This document shows, one piece after another, positions 45,656 through 57,002 of a DNA stretch of 64,000 nt. Position 1 is the stretch's first letter. Each line of letters starts with the position of its first letter. Source of the stretch: Lineus longissimus (Eukaryota; Nemertea; Pilidiophora; Heteronemertea; Lineidae); assembly GCF_910592395.1 (NCBI RefSeq), contig NC_088325.1, forward strand, positions 6,539,501 to 6,603,500, read 5' to 3'. Under the pieces are notes generated by a model. That model was not told the DNA's origin, ran no database searches, and was given only the letters and a program-made list of their open reading frames with translations. The position numbers and the translations under genes are program-made.

Positions 45656-45964
45656 TCACTGACAAAATGACCAATACAGATTGTTCTCAAATGCATCGGC
45701 GTCAGCAGGCATGAGGACATACGCCGCCCGGTGTGTTACATGTAGGCCTACAGGGGCATACTGCCAGTGTGTGGACAGCATGTTCTCCTCTTCTTCTGTC
45801 GTCTTCAAGCCAGACCATGTACCACATTTGACAACGTGCATTGTTGCATCTTGCAGTCGGAGCATACACCATCCCTGAAATGGCCATTCCATACTTAGGT
45901 TCCCGATTGTCGACCATTCTTCATCCATTGGTCTACATTCATTCCAAGACACCTGTTTGAACAC
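45656..45964 (-). CDS. Unidentified ~100-residue ORF or exon, intact right-arm copy
   Basis: Open without interruption from VSWNECRPMDEEWS to NNLYWSFCQ. Upstream, TTTTCTCCCTTGTGTTCAAACAG is a good splice acceptor, so this may be a terminal exon rather than a whole gene. Conserved-looking pieces are MEWPFQGWCMLRLQD, HVVKCGTWSGLKTTEEEE and HRAAYVLMP. No family recognised. Its 3' end faces the finger gene. Confidence 0.5.
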   Translation of the reverse strand: MFKQVSWNECRPMDEEWSTIGNLSMEWPFQGWCMLRLQDATMHVVKCGTWSGLKTTEEEENMLSTHWQYAPVGLHVTHRAAYVLMPADADAFENNLYWSFCQ

Positions 45965-47043
45965 AAGGGAGAAAACAACTGCAGAGGTATACTAAAACAA
46001 TCTCACAGCAAACGCATCAAGTGCCTTAAATACAAGTGCCAAAATAAAGCTTAACAGGATCACCTTGATCACCAATAAAAACATACTAATGACAATCCAA
46101 CAGATTACACGTGCTAAAGCTTAACAACATTCAGCACCTATTAAACAACAATACCCACTAAACAATAACCCACCCTATGAGAACCATACAGGTTCAATAG
46201 TTAAATTATTCATAAGGCATAATATTTACACAACCATTGTTCGGATGGCCGCCATGTTTTTGCCAATTTACAGACCGAAATAAGGGTCCACATTTAAATT
46301 AAATTAAATTTAATTTAAATTTTTAAAAAAATGGACCATACTACCTGGACTACTACTTGCATATAATTAACAAAGTATAGCTTTTACTCCACATAATTTC
46401 TCTATTTCGCAAATTTCGCGGAATTCACTTGATAAACCCAAAACCCACGGTTATACGGACAAGCTCCAGTCGGTTAACAGCACATTTCCATTTTCAAAAT
46501 TTGAAAAATATTTTATAAAAGTGGAGAAAAACTGCTTGACATGTTGAAATTTTATCATTCACGTCAGTTTGTTTACTATTTACAACACGAGCCCACTTGA
46601 GTGCGTTTCGAAATTTTATGCGCAAATGAGTGGGCCATTGAAAACCAAGGCCCATAAGTGCTGTCACATTTCAGGGTTGCGGTTATAGGCGTCGATAAAA
46701 GTTCCTCGAGCGCTGACTCTGCTTAGAATCGGCGAACAGAGTCTAGGCAAGTATGACGCATTATGTTACACTCCAATGGGTAGCTTGGAATGTGCTTGCC
46801 TTGGGGAAACCCCTTGACTATAGATCGACCTTAACTGCAAATATATTTCCTGTTCTATGGCACTCGACATAGATTTGCTGGTTGGTATTTCCAGATGATA
46901 GCTCAAAGAAATCGTTTAATATATTTATATTGATGAAGCAGTAAAATCGGTGTTTTTGTAGCCCTACGCCCAATTAAGCGTACAAATTGCGCATATATAT
47001 ATCTACCATATCTTCCTAAGTTGTAATTATCATTGTACATGCT

Positions 47044-47436
47044 GTGTTGCGTAGCATGTACAACAGAATAGAAAGATTTGATGACATGCACTCTCTGAAA
47101 AGCCGTACTCCCCTGCCCCTGGTCGCAAATGTTGTTTACCAATTTCAATGTTCGCGTGATGCGAACCTAACCTATATAGGTAAAACAAAGCGACATTTGA
47201 CCACCAGGGTCAGTGAACATGGCAAATCAGGAGCACCTTCTGCCATTAGGGAACACCTGGATGCCTGTAGGTCGTGCGAATCCAACTTCTCGATTCAGAA
47301 TTTCAAAGTTGTAGATACTGCAAGAAATGATTTTCAATGTTCCATCAAAGAGGCAATACACATCAAAATCAAAAAGCCAATTCTAAACACCCAATTGTCA
47401 ACTCAAGGGTTGTCATATTTTCTACAACTATTCTAA
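47044..47436 (+). pseudogene. Penelope-like element: GIY-YIG endonuclease (5'-truncated)
   Basis: Encodes VVYQFQCSRDANLTYIGKTK (the GIY-YIG core as VYQF...TYIG), then RHLTTRVSEHGKSG, AIREHLDACRSCESNFSI (Cys/His cluster) and a catalytic-type Glu in IKEAIHIKIKKPILNTQ. This is the C-terminal nuclease of Penelope-like retroelements. The RT domain is absent. The frame begins within a few hundred bp of the TTAA element's right end. Confidence 0.85.
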
Positions 47437-47517
47437 ATTTAGCTCACTTATAATTACTCAAGCATTGCATAATGTATAATAGTATGTATGTCACCAGTCT
47501 ATGGTTCTCATTCAGTC

Positions 47518-47582
47518 TTGTATACCGCCTGATGAGGGTTCGAGCGAACCGAAATCGATCGTGGAATATGTATATAGTGTAA
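47518..47582 (+). ncRNA. Hammerhead ribozyme motif in the Penelope-like 3' end
   Basis: Core CTGATGA at 47529-47535; stem II GGTTC/GAACC closed by GAGC; core GAAA at 47551-47554; then TCGATC with the cleavage site expected after C47560, before GTGG. Helix III is only AUCGAU, palindromic and without a loop. Helix I pairs CGC with GUG and UAUAC with GUAUA across an internal loop. Hammerheads with minimal helix III are known from Penelope-like elements, where they are thought to act as dimers. Confidence 0.75.
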
Positions 47583-47599
47583 ATAAACGTCTACATCAT

Positions 47600-48578
47600 G
47601 AAGATGTTAGCAACTTTCATTGCGTATATATGGTTGAGCAATTATGGTAGAAATGAGAGCAAATTGTGCCATTAATTTGGCATAGAGCTACAAAAACGCT
47701 ATATCTACTCATTCGGGACAGCTTGATCAATATAAACCTACTAACATATGTTTTTAAGCCATCATTAGGAATACCAACCAAGCAAATCCACATCGCATGC
47801 CATATATATGGTAAAGGAAATATTCGCGATTGAATATGCCTTCGCTTTCAATTTATTTGCTGTCGTCCGCTTTGGTAACCATAGGGGACAGTGATTTGCT
47901 CACTGTCCGAATCCCCACACTGATCACCAGGCGCAGGGCCTACATGCAATACACCAACAAACTCTCTAAAACGTAATTGAAAAAGAAGCATGTCCACACA
48001 TCTCACACTTAGGAACAAAAAATAATGGAGAGCAACTCCTTCTATAGAGTCGTCGTATTTATATCCCAGCTAATGCTCACGAGGCAGCTCGCAACGGATT
48101 TTTTATAGACCCCAACTAATGCTCGCAAGGTAACCGCCTGCAATGCTCGCAACGGATTTTATAAATATATACAACAGCATGCTACTATTGCTAGAAACAA
48201 GTGTCTCACAAGGCATCTAACCGCCAGCAATGAATGATACAAACACGATCGGCCGCAGAGAGAATGGTGAACGAATGACGAGTAGGCCAAGCTATTCATG
48301 CGCTCGACGTAAGCCTTGGGTGGTATATGATTTCTGAGCCCAACGAAAAGGGAAAGATTTGGTAACTTAAGGCCGCGCGTCACGTGATTGCGTCGGCTTG
48401 AACTACATGTAGATTATGTAATCCAAGAGGTTAATAACGTGATACATGTATCTTTGATAGTAAATCTACCACTAGCTATTATAAATAGCCTGGAAGGGTT
48501 TGCCTGTATTCATCAATATGATTGCATAGTGAATAGATCGTTTAAAATTCAAATAGGGCAACGACATGATTATTACAG
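47600..48578. other. Gene-free stretch
   Basis: No supported gene. Short repeats of AATGCTCGCAACGGATTTTA type occur at 48070-48165 (three copies). Confidence 0.45.
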
Positions 48579-48952
48579 TCACGAGTGAGTGTCTATAAAC
48601 CTAAGACTCTGTAAAACTAAGACCCATATTACTATAAAACTAAGACTCATATTATTATAAAACTAAGACCCAATCTATAACTTCTTAATATCATTTCCCA
48701 CAAAATATGTTGTGGTTGATGGATTAGGCTAATTAGTCCTTGGCTAATCCCGGTCACATGTTATTTTTTGTGTCTGGGAGATGAATCAGAATTAGACATG
48801 ATCAGCCACTGCTGTCGAACCCTAGGTGCCAGGATTCAATCCATCAGCTACAAAATATGGGTAAACTAGATGCCGACACTGTTACATCATTATCTATTTC
48901 ATAAAAAGTTCATTGGACTGCAACTGCTCTATTTTTTTTTCTTCTCAATGTA

Positions 48953-49638
48953 CAGTCCTGATCATATTAATATAAACACCTACTTCATGCAATATCTCCC
49001 AAACTAGTACACCAATTCCAATACGGTTTTCTGGATATTTTCTGCAATTTTGCTTTCTAATTACACATTATGGCAAGAATGTGAATGCATATGTGCGTCA
49101 TTATGGAATCGGCCATTTAAAAAACCCTACAAAAACTTTTTTAGTTCAGACTTTTTTTGAAATATTTTTTGCTACAATGATAAATCACAAAAAACCTAAG
49201 AATACTGACAAAAAATCATCAAAGCGAATGAGTAATAATGAAGATAGAGCTATTTTTCAACAGCGCATTCACTGCCAAATGGCATGTTCTTACGAGAAAC
49301 ACATGCTTATAGCAGTGAAACCCTTAATTTAACAAAAAGTTAATAATGACTAGTTCGATTTTGATTATTTTTTGTCAGTATTCTTAAAGAATTAATTGTA
49401 CTATCGTTCTAGCGAAAAATATTTCAAAACAATTTTGAAAAAAAATACGTGTTTTTGTAAGGGTTTTTTAATTGGCTGATTACATGATGAAAGACTGATG
49501 CATTTGCATTCCTGCCATAATGTGTAAACAGAAAACAAGATTTCTGATAATGTCCAGAAAACCGCACTGGAATTGGTGCACTAGTTTATTGGTAGATATT
49601 GATTGAAGAAGGTGTTGCTATTAATACGATCAGGACTG
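48953..49638. mobile_element. Tc1/mariner-type MITE with ~190-bp arms
   Basis: TA|CAGTCCTGATCATATTAATA on the left, and the complement ending CAGGACTG|TA on the right. The arms continue through CCAATTCCAATACGGTTTTCTGGA-like and CATTATGGCA segments. Nested in the 48587-53096 element. Confidence 0.75.
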
Positions 49639-51081
49639 TATATGTAGAAGTTCAGCTGCTCCTTCAGAAAAATAACCAACACGTTTGTTTATATGATAAA
49701 ATAATTTTGATTCATTATATGCCACTTGTGCTACTTTAAGCAAGAGATCATGATTGTATCAGATATCTAAAATTATAAATGAAGGAACATAAAAAATAAA
49801 CAACCGAGATCAAATACTTAAATGATCATTATCCAGCAACGGTAATACAAGGAAGTGAACTTGTACCTGAAAGCCCAGCAGAGTCCTCCACTAGCCGTTA
49901 CGGTCAGTTGGCCGCGCCCCCATTTCCGCGTAATTCTCTCTGCGCTATGACGTCACTGCATATCATTACGAGCTCATTATCGCGTACATTTAGGCGTGAA
50001 AAATATGAAGTCGGAAATCGATCCTAAACTTGCCAAAATCTTTCTGAATGACATGTAAACGGAACATATTATTCTGGATAAAACATAAATTAGTAGTTTC
50101 ATTAAGAAAAAAGTGTAAAAAGTCCTGAGGTTTGCTGTTTACGTGACTTTGAACAGCGGTCGTCGCCCGAAAATTTGCAATTTTTTCACGTAATTTTGTT
50201 GAATAAATGCACCTAACTCATCAAAAACATCGCGCGTGCTCAGAAGTAATGACTGATATTTATTGTTATATGTATCTTTGACTGAATAACACGATAGTAA
50301 AAATGATTATTTCTGTCGCACGGCTGGAAAATACGTTTAAGTTGCCTCTGATTTTTGTCAGAAAATGTTGCAGCCGGATTTAGGTTCCGACCACACCCGA
50401 AGTTGAGCCGAAGAGGCCCGAACACTAGGATCGCCACCATCGCTACAAAACGTGTTCTAGAATACTGATTATGAAAACTTGTCCAATAGCCCATCCTGCC
50501 GTCCTATCCCTCCTTTCATGAGACCACCATTGCCCAAATTTAATGACAAAATGATGCAAAGAAGAAACTTAACATTAAAGATAACTAATCCTCTCTTCTG
50601 CATCTTGAAACTCTTTAACAGTGAAACGCTAACATTGAAACAAGAACACCAATAACAAACAGACAGTCAATTGTTGAAGGGTGTAAAACACAATGCCAAA
50701 TTCAAATTCTTGCAAGTGATGCTGTTGAACTTTTCAAGTGGAAGGAATCAAACTTATTTTCATTCGTGACGTTATTTGCTAATGATTGTTTACACCATTC
50801 AACAGCATGACATGTTCATCAAACCCGATTGACTGGAGAAGTGAAAGTATTAGCTGAAAGATAAAGCAGATTTTTCCTGAATGACAACAGCATGGATGTA
50901 CAATTACAACAGTCAAATTGATGACAAACTTCAAGTTAAACCAATCACAATCTTGCAGGAAGATGTCCTGTAATAGGTTAAGTTTACACCTTTAATATTG
51001 GCATTGGTCATGCTGCTCAAATTACATACTTTATCAGCTTTTTGGTACTATCTTTTACTGATACAGCAACTCTAAAAATGA

Positions 51082-51576
51082 GATGATGGCAAGTTCTGTG
51101 CGCGATGTCTGGCACAAAATAACTCTTGTGGGGGTACTGATGAGGCTATTCCCGGCTTTATAAGCATCATTGATGGCTTGGAAGCCCGTTCAGACCCAGG
51201 CCAGGGTCAGGGAAAATAAACTATCCATCCAAAGGTCGTCCAAAATTACCAGACAATGCCTATTATTGAGCCATGTCACCTAGTAGGCCCTGGTGTTTTG
51301 GACCGTGCAGATCCACATTGTAATGTGTATATGATTTCTTTTCCTGATCTATGGCAGCCTTTTACAGGCAAATCTGGCAAAAAAGTGCCTAAACATAGGC
51401 AACTAAAATTACCAAACAAACAAAAGATATATCATCATGAGGAAGTTTATTTTCACAGAGGATATACAGAGAAATTTCTGAAGAATCAGCCGGATTGCCC
51501 AACAGTAGTAGTAGACATCTCAGTCACCTGGATCTTTTCGGAAGTGAAGCATCATGGCTCATGCTTTACTGTTTGA
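51082..51576 (+). pseudogene. Decayed ORF inside the 4.5 kb element
   Basis: 165 codons open except for one TAA at 51217. Encodes DDGKFCARCLAQNNSCGGTD (Cys-rich), IPGFISIIDGLEA, then after the stop CHLVGPGVLDRADPHCNVYM and EEVYFHRGYTEKFLKNQ. Probably part of the element's own gene; family not recognised. Confidence 0.4.
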
Positions 51577-53521
51577 GCACATCCACACAAATCGATAGTA
51601 TTCCTGGTCAATATCAATGACGATATGGTTGAACACATGACATACCTCCAGTCTCATAACATAACATAACACTCACTGTCGCTCTGACATTTCTGACGAC
51701 TATTCTACCAGTAGCTTTATCAAAAGGCTCAAAATCATCTGGTCATTTGGCCACAAGTTGTAGAAATTATAGTCAGACTAAGCATATTCATCAACAGAAC
51801 TCAAACAGGCTACCATCATGCCATTCTCACTTTTAACCACAATTTTTTTGAGACACGCTGTGCATTAAAATATTTTTACAATATCGCGTTGTGCACGCAA
51901 TTGCCGCGAAAAACGGCTTGATTAACATCACGTGATCCAAAACATCATAAATATTAATGAGATTTCTTCGAAAAATCACCAAATTAAGTGCCAAAAAAGA
52001 AATATTTAGGAAACCGGGTGCTCAAATGTTTTAAAAGATATGAATTCATTTAGGATTGGTCAACCACTTCGCAAAAAATCAATTTACCAAATATCGCCGC
52101 AAAGCTGGAAAATATCTTTGAGTGAGGTATGTTCAGCGAAGATTGCGAAAATATCATCTTTCGAAAAATTGATCAAACTCGGTTGATTTTGCTTGGAATT
52201 TGATGAAATAAACACCAATTTTTTCTTTCAATAACTAACAATTTCGCCATCTTTGATCAATCGCTCTCCCCGAACAGTCGTGCATGCTACAGAGGTTTTA
52301 GTCTCTGCCACAAATATGGCGCGAGTTAGTATCAAATGTTTACCGATAGGTGACAGTAGCAGCGCAACGCAGAGAGAAACGCTCTTTTGGCGCTGCGAAC
52401 GGGGGCGCGGCCAACTGACTGGGAAATTGTCACAAAGAGGGTGTTTTTGTGAGACATCCCAAGAAAATCAACAAAAAGGGGTCTTTTGGGCTGAAATTGG
52501 TGAAAATAGCTCTGGAAAGTGGGTTAAAAATTTGATTTCATTCCTCTAGATAGGGGTCAATCTAAACTTGGGGAACGAGTATAGCCCCCCCCCCTAAATT
52601 CTGGGAGTGGAGGGGCCGGCTTCAGTAGACATGCAGGAAGGTTTAAAGGAGCAACTTTCTCGCCGTAAAACGTTGGAACGTTCTCCAATCACTTTGCAAC
52701 TTACACGATATACGTATACATGTATACTACTTCTGCGAATATCTAATTTCAGTGATGAATATTGGCCATAAGATGGTTTTTGAGCAAGTTAAATAAATCT
52801 AAATTCTTAGTTTTATAGTCCTAAGGGTCTTAGTTTTGTAGTTGGGTCTTAGTTTTATAGTCCTGTGGATCTTAGTTTTATAGTTGGGTCTTAATAGTTT
52901 TATAGAGGTTCTTAACGTGACATCACGACGTGACGTTTTGACGGCCACCTGCCAATGCATTTCCATTACGTCGTGACCACGTATGACGGCCAATATGGCA
53001 GGGCTAAACAATTGGCAACGTCATCATGTGACGTCAGTGAAGAACTGCTATAGAGTGTTACATGTAGGTCTTAGGTCTCAGGTTTATAGACACCCGTCAC
53101 GAGTCCAGTGATGTTGAGTTGTTAAATAAAGAGGCCCCGTGCAGTAAATCAGAGAACATGATTATCTATATAACATACTTCTTTGTCTATTTGTATTCGC
53201 CAGCCCCGTCAGACAACGGTGATGTATCGAATGCCATTCCTTTTACGTGTAATGCTTTGTTTAAAAAACCATACAGATCTGATAGTTTGCCATGTAAACG
53301 ATTGCCGGGAATTAAGGCCAATAGGTCAGATCAAGAAGGGACCGTGTGGTGTCATCTAGTCATGAAACGTGGTGCCTTACCATCAAGAGTCATCGCATTC
53401 CACGAAATGTTATGCCAACGGCTAGTTATCGCGTTTAAATGGAGAAACTCGGACCCGGAGCAGAGAGATATTAGTGTGAGCTAATTGCTCCATACTCGAA
53501 ATTAACCAGCCCACCATAACT

Positions 53522-56500
53522 ATGATCGCAATCACGATGAAGCTTCTTCAACTTTCGGTAGTTCCACTTCTCATGTTCAGAGGTAAGTCGTTTTTATGTA
53601 AACGTCACATTTTCGATTATCGCACTGATTGCTGTTCACTGCTGCAATATATATCATCAATAGACCAGAGTCGACTACTCATTCCAGATTCCTAAGGCTA
53701 TAGTACGATGTCAACGAACCTAGGGTAAAGTTAACTAAATCTGTTACACAGGTGCAGCCCTATAAAGTCCTGAAATAAATCGAATCGATAGCTTATGCAA
53801 ATACATGTATAGCCATAACCATAATCGTCCCGAGCCAAACCTATGTCAAGAAAATGGGAATCAGCGGCCAACTTCAAATTCAAAAATAATTTTTTTAAAA
53901 CCAAATAAGAAAACAACTAGAGGTGTCCGGCGTTCGCGAGGCAAACTCGGAGGCTTCCCCGCAGTGTTTTCTAATGCAAATTAATTGCGTAACTGAAAAA
54001 AAATCAAACCTCACTTGCACAGCTCCAGCATATCACCTATCATCCCTGAAAGTTACAATGCTCTCCGCCGAACAGTAACGGAGAGGTTCTCTGGAAACTA
54101 TTTTTTGACATTTGATAATGACCAAATAAAAGAGCTCATGATCTCAAAAACGAAGTTTTGCATATAGTAATGTACGTTCGCGCTGAAGGGGGTAGTTACG
54201 TATGCAGTCCTTTGAACCTCGCCCTCACCCCCAGTGCGCACCCTATAATCCCAGCTGTAGAGTGTAAATGGAGTACCTGATCGGACTCTGACATCACCTA
54301 TAGTAATTCTCCCGCCATTGGCGTGCTGCGTATCTAAACCTATAATATTGTTTCGTCAATTTTGGAGGCGTACAGGGCGGAAACGATCGTTCTGTCATAG
54401 GATTATAGCCCAAAACAAAAAAGCTCAATATCTCCTGAACGAAGCAAATAGCAATATATTGCATGCAATAAAAGTTCTTGCAAATCATCTGATCCACCAC
54501 ATACCTGTAAATTGCATGACTATAGCATTGAACATTAGCCAGCTTCAAGCTAACGAGGTAAACTACGATGGAGCTCATTGTTATAAAACCCACGTGCACA
54601 ACTTCAACATATCTACTATCATCCCTGAAAGTTTCAGTGCTCTCCGCCAAGCGGTTACGGAGAAGTTGGCCGTAAACGATTTGTTGGCCAAATGTTGGCG
54701 AAAATTAGCCACAAAACAATAGATTTTGCGAAATTACATAACCAATTATAAAAACATTATGCCATATTCGTTCATCCCCCCCCCCCCCCCCCCCCCAACT
54801 GATACGTGCGCCAAATTTCATTGAAAAGCTCATAACCGTTTGGGCTCGAGGTGATAATAATAATAATAATAAGAATAATAAGAAGTAGAATATTTTTAGT
54901 TGAGTAAAATCAATAGTCTTCTCAGCTTGTTGGCTGCGGAAGACTAATCAGCGAGATACTAGCTAACGAAGTCAAAAAAAAACAATGGGGCTAATTGTTT
55001 TGCAAATTAGTAACATAACTGAAAAAATCAAACCCACATGAACAACTTGTACATATCACCTACGTGTATCATCCCAGAAAGTTTCAGTCCGGAAAAGATC
55101 TTTATGTCATTTGATACTGTACCAAGGATAGCTCATTACATTGTATCTCATGAATGAAGCAATTATAAATATGTTGCCTGAATGAAAGTTTTTGCAAAAC
55201 ATCTGATCCACCTTCCCTTCCCTGAAAATTTCATGACGATAAGCGAGCGAGGTGAGAAGAAGAAGAAGAATTTTTCAGGAGGGTAACACCAATAGCAGGC
55301 TGGGGAAGCCTAATACTGATCAAAAAAAGAAAAAGAAATATTTTTAGCTGAGTTGTGTCTATACATTGACAAAAGATCGTGTTGCTTTTCTAATTTCAGG
55401 TACTCTTGAGTTAACGGTAACCAATACCATCAGCAATTTACGTCCATGTCTCGGAGAAACGATAACGCTGAGTTGTAACGTGGATGGAAATGCCACCAAT
55501 GTAATATGGTACAAGGACAGACATCCCATCACAAGAGCGATTTTTTTGTCGTACAATTGTTTAGTAGCTGCCGAAGAGTATAAATCGAGACTAACAAACG
55601 TTAAGTGTGATACGAATAATTATGATTTTCAATTAAGTAATGTTCAGATTTGGGACCGCGGGGATTGGGGGTGTGAGGCTGATGGAGAGGAGGCCACAAC
55701 TAAGCTGAGATTGGATGCTTTAGGTAAGTTTGATAAATACGTAAATCAATGAAGAATACATATTCTCCCAGGGACAGTGAAAACGACGGAACGATAATGG
55801 GACGTACGTAACAAAAGGCCACAACTAGGCTGAGATTGTATGTTAGGTAAAATGTGGTTAAAACGCCAAAAACCCGGTTTGATGTTTTCGGTATCTCAAA
55901 AAAAGTCGATGCAGCACTGAAAATCGCTCTTAAAAGGGAGAACAGTGGCAATATCACGGATTTTGGACTTTTCCTTATTATTATGCCGAGCAATTTGTAA
56001 CGTCAAACCAGGAGGACCACAGTGCTTGGCAGACGTGTGAGCCTTCGTTTGCTATTGTAACTCGTTCTTCTCAACTCCATCAGGGATTTATCCTCCTACA
56101 GTTGACATTGTATATATCGGATTCGCATTAATTGCATCCTCGTATTCAATGGACATGTCTTCCAAGACCACAGTTCCAAGTCTCTTTGTGATGTAAATTA
56201 TGGATTTTGTTCATGACCGCAACTGTTGGGCCAGTCGAATCGGTGACAGGTTTATTTTTAAGGATGAAAAGCCATCTGAACGGTCAATGTGAGTCTTGTT
56301 TTAATTTTGTGACAATAAACTCATCCAACCAAATAAAGGTTAGACTGAGCTCTTCTTATACGCCTACTTTTTCGGAAATGACCAAATGCTGTTTTCTCAG
56401 TGGCTGTGGTATAAAGGCCGGCCACTTTGCTCCATTTATTGGGTTCTGGTAAGAATTGTGAAGATATAGGCTTACGAAATGCTTAATGTGTCGTCCAGTT

Positions 56501-56685
56501 GCTGACTTCTCCCTCCTTTTTTTCAGTTCCAACCCTCACCCCGGCCGTCACAAATCCTTCACCGATCAAAGTTGGAGACACTGCAAAATTCACCTTCAAT
56601 GCCGAAAATGAAAACGTCACGAAACCAGTCACGTACACGTGGACTAAAAATGGCACCACTGTGTCACCAGGGACTAAAGAACCAG
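53522..56685 (+). CDS. Second Ig-domain gene, 5' part (3 exons; incomplete)
   Basis: Exons 53522-53582 (signal peptide MIAITMKLLQLSVVPLLMFR), 55400-55723 and 56527-56685 join in phase 1 with good borders (CAGAG|GTAAGT, TTTCAG, TTTAG|GTAAGT, TTTTTTTCAG). Exon 2 is a complete Ig domain: LGETITLSCNVDG, VIWYKDR, LSNVQIWDRGDWGCEADGEE, with an extra cysteine pair. Exon 3 has only strands A-C of a further domain (IKVGDTAKFTFNAENENVTK, TYTWTKNGTTVSP). No exon with the missing strands E-G is found before 64000. The gene may continue beyond the window, or be interrupted by the inserted block at 57.4 kb. The phase pattern matches the receptor at 3249, so the two may be related paralogues. Confidence 0.7.
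54025..55110. repeat. Three degenerate copies of a repeat in intron 1 of the second Ig gene
   Basis: TATCATCCCTGAAAGTT is followed by CAGTGCTCTCCGCC or similar near 54040, 54612 and 55068. ATCTGATCCACC segments recur at 54487 and 55200. Homopolymer C (54777-54797) and (AAT)n (54850-54895) lie between. Confidence 0.6.
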
Positions 56686-56916
56686 GTGATTCTTTGTGCG
56701 TTTCTGTTTTTGTTTAAGCAAACCCATGATTAAGAGATTTGTATAGTGCTCAAAGTGCTTTACATTATTACGCCCATCTATATGTCTGTGCATTCATGAT
56801 TTAAGCTTTTATCCATTCCCTGGGAGTATGACAGGTAGGACCTACGCGCTCGAGACTGGCATTCATATTTCGCCACCTTTGCTAGCTAGGTACCCATTTA
56901 CTCCTTGGTGGAAGTA

Positions 56917-57002
56917 ATAGGAAAGGCAAGTAAGACAAAGTAAGACTTGTCCTAAAACAAGCCTAAAAAACATTCGTTTTCTAGCAAAATTTAGGGAAAA
57001 GG
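56917..57002 (+). repeat. SINE tail fragment, copy 1
   Basis: 85 bp from AGTAATAGGAAAGGCAAGTA through AAACAAGCCTAAAAAACATT. It matches 62691-62778 on the opposite strand. Confidence 0.75.

Larger units (their letters stand above)
44362..46370. repeat. Right arm of the large inverted repeat
   Basis: Mirror of 42165-44094. It is longer by about 80 bp because its tandem array of GTGAAGCAAATGTGCAAATT units at 44370-44600 has more copies. Confidence 0.85.
41855..46830. mobile_element. ~5 kb TTAA-flanked element with two long inverted arms
   Basis: Terminal repeats GGTCGATCTATA (41855-41866) and its exact complement (46819-46830). TTAA lies at 41851-41854 and 46831-46834, the target site of piggyBac-type transposition. 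The interior is mainly an inverted repeat: 42165-44094 pairs with 44362-46370 at very high identity, around a ~270-bp spacer. Toward the ends the arms diverge, apart from short matches (TGTCCGTATAACCG at 42127 and near 46452). Each arm holds a C2H2-finger gene reading outward from the centre and a second ORF reading inward. I see no transposase, so mobilisation would have to come from elsewhere. The arms could fold into a ~2 kb hairpin. Confidence 0.8.
48587..53096. mobile_element. 4.5 kb DNA element with TIRs and 8-bp target duplication
   Basis: The left end GAGTGTCTATAAACCTAAGA and the right end (reverse complement GGGTGTCTATAAACCTGAGA) are flanked by TCACGAGT at 48579-48586 and 53097-53104. 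Subterminal arrays of ACTATAAAACTAAGACC lie inside both ends (48610-48680; inverted at 52800-52910). The interior holds a Tc1-type MITE and a decayed ORF. An 8-bp duplication fits hAT, P or Zisupton-type elements; I cannot assign the superfamily. Confidence 0.7.

Noticed and set aside
50240-50494. Minus-strand 84-residue ORF in the 4.5 kb element
   Set aside because: No motif, no repeat in other copies visible here; length expected by chance.
53119-53484. 121-residue ORF upstream of the second Ig gene
   Set aside because: No recognisable domain, ordinary composition, and it lies beside a transposon end; not supported as a gene.
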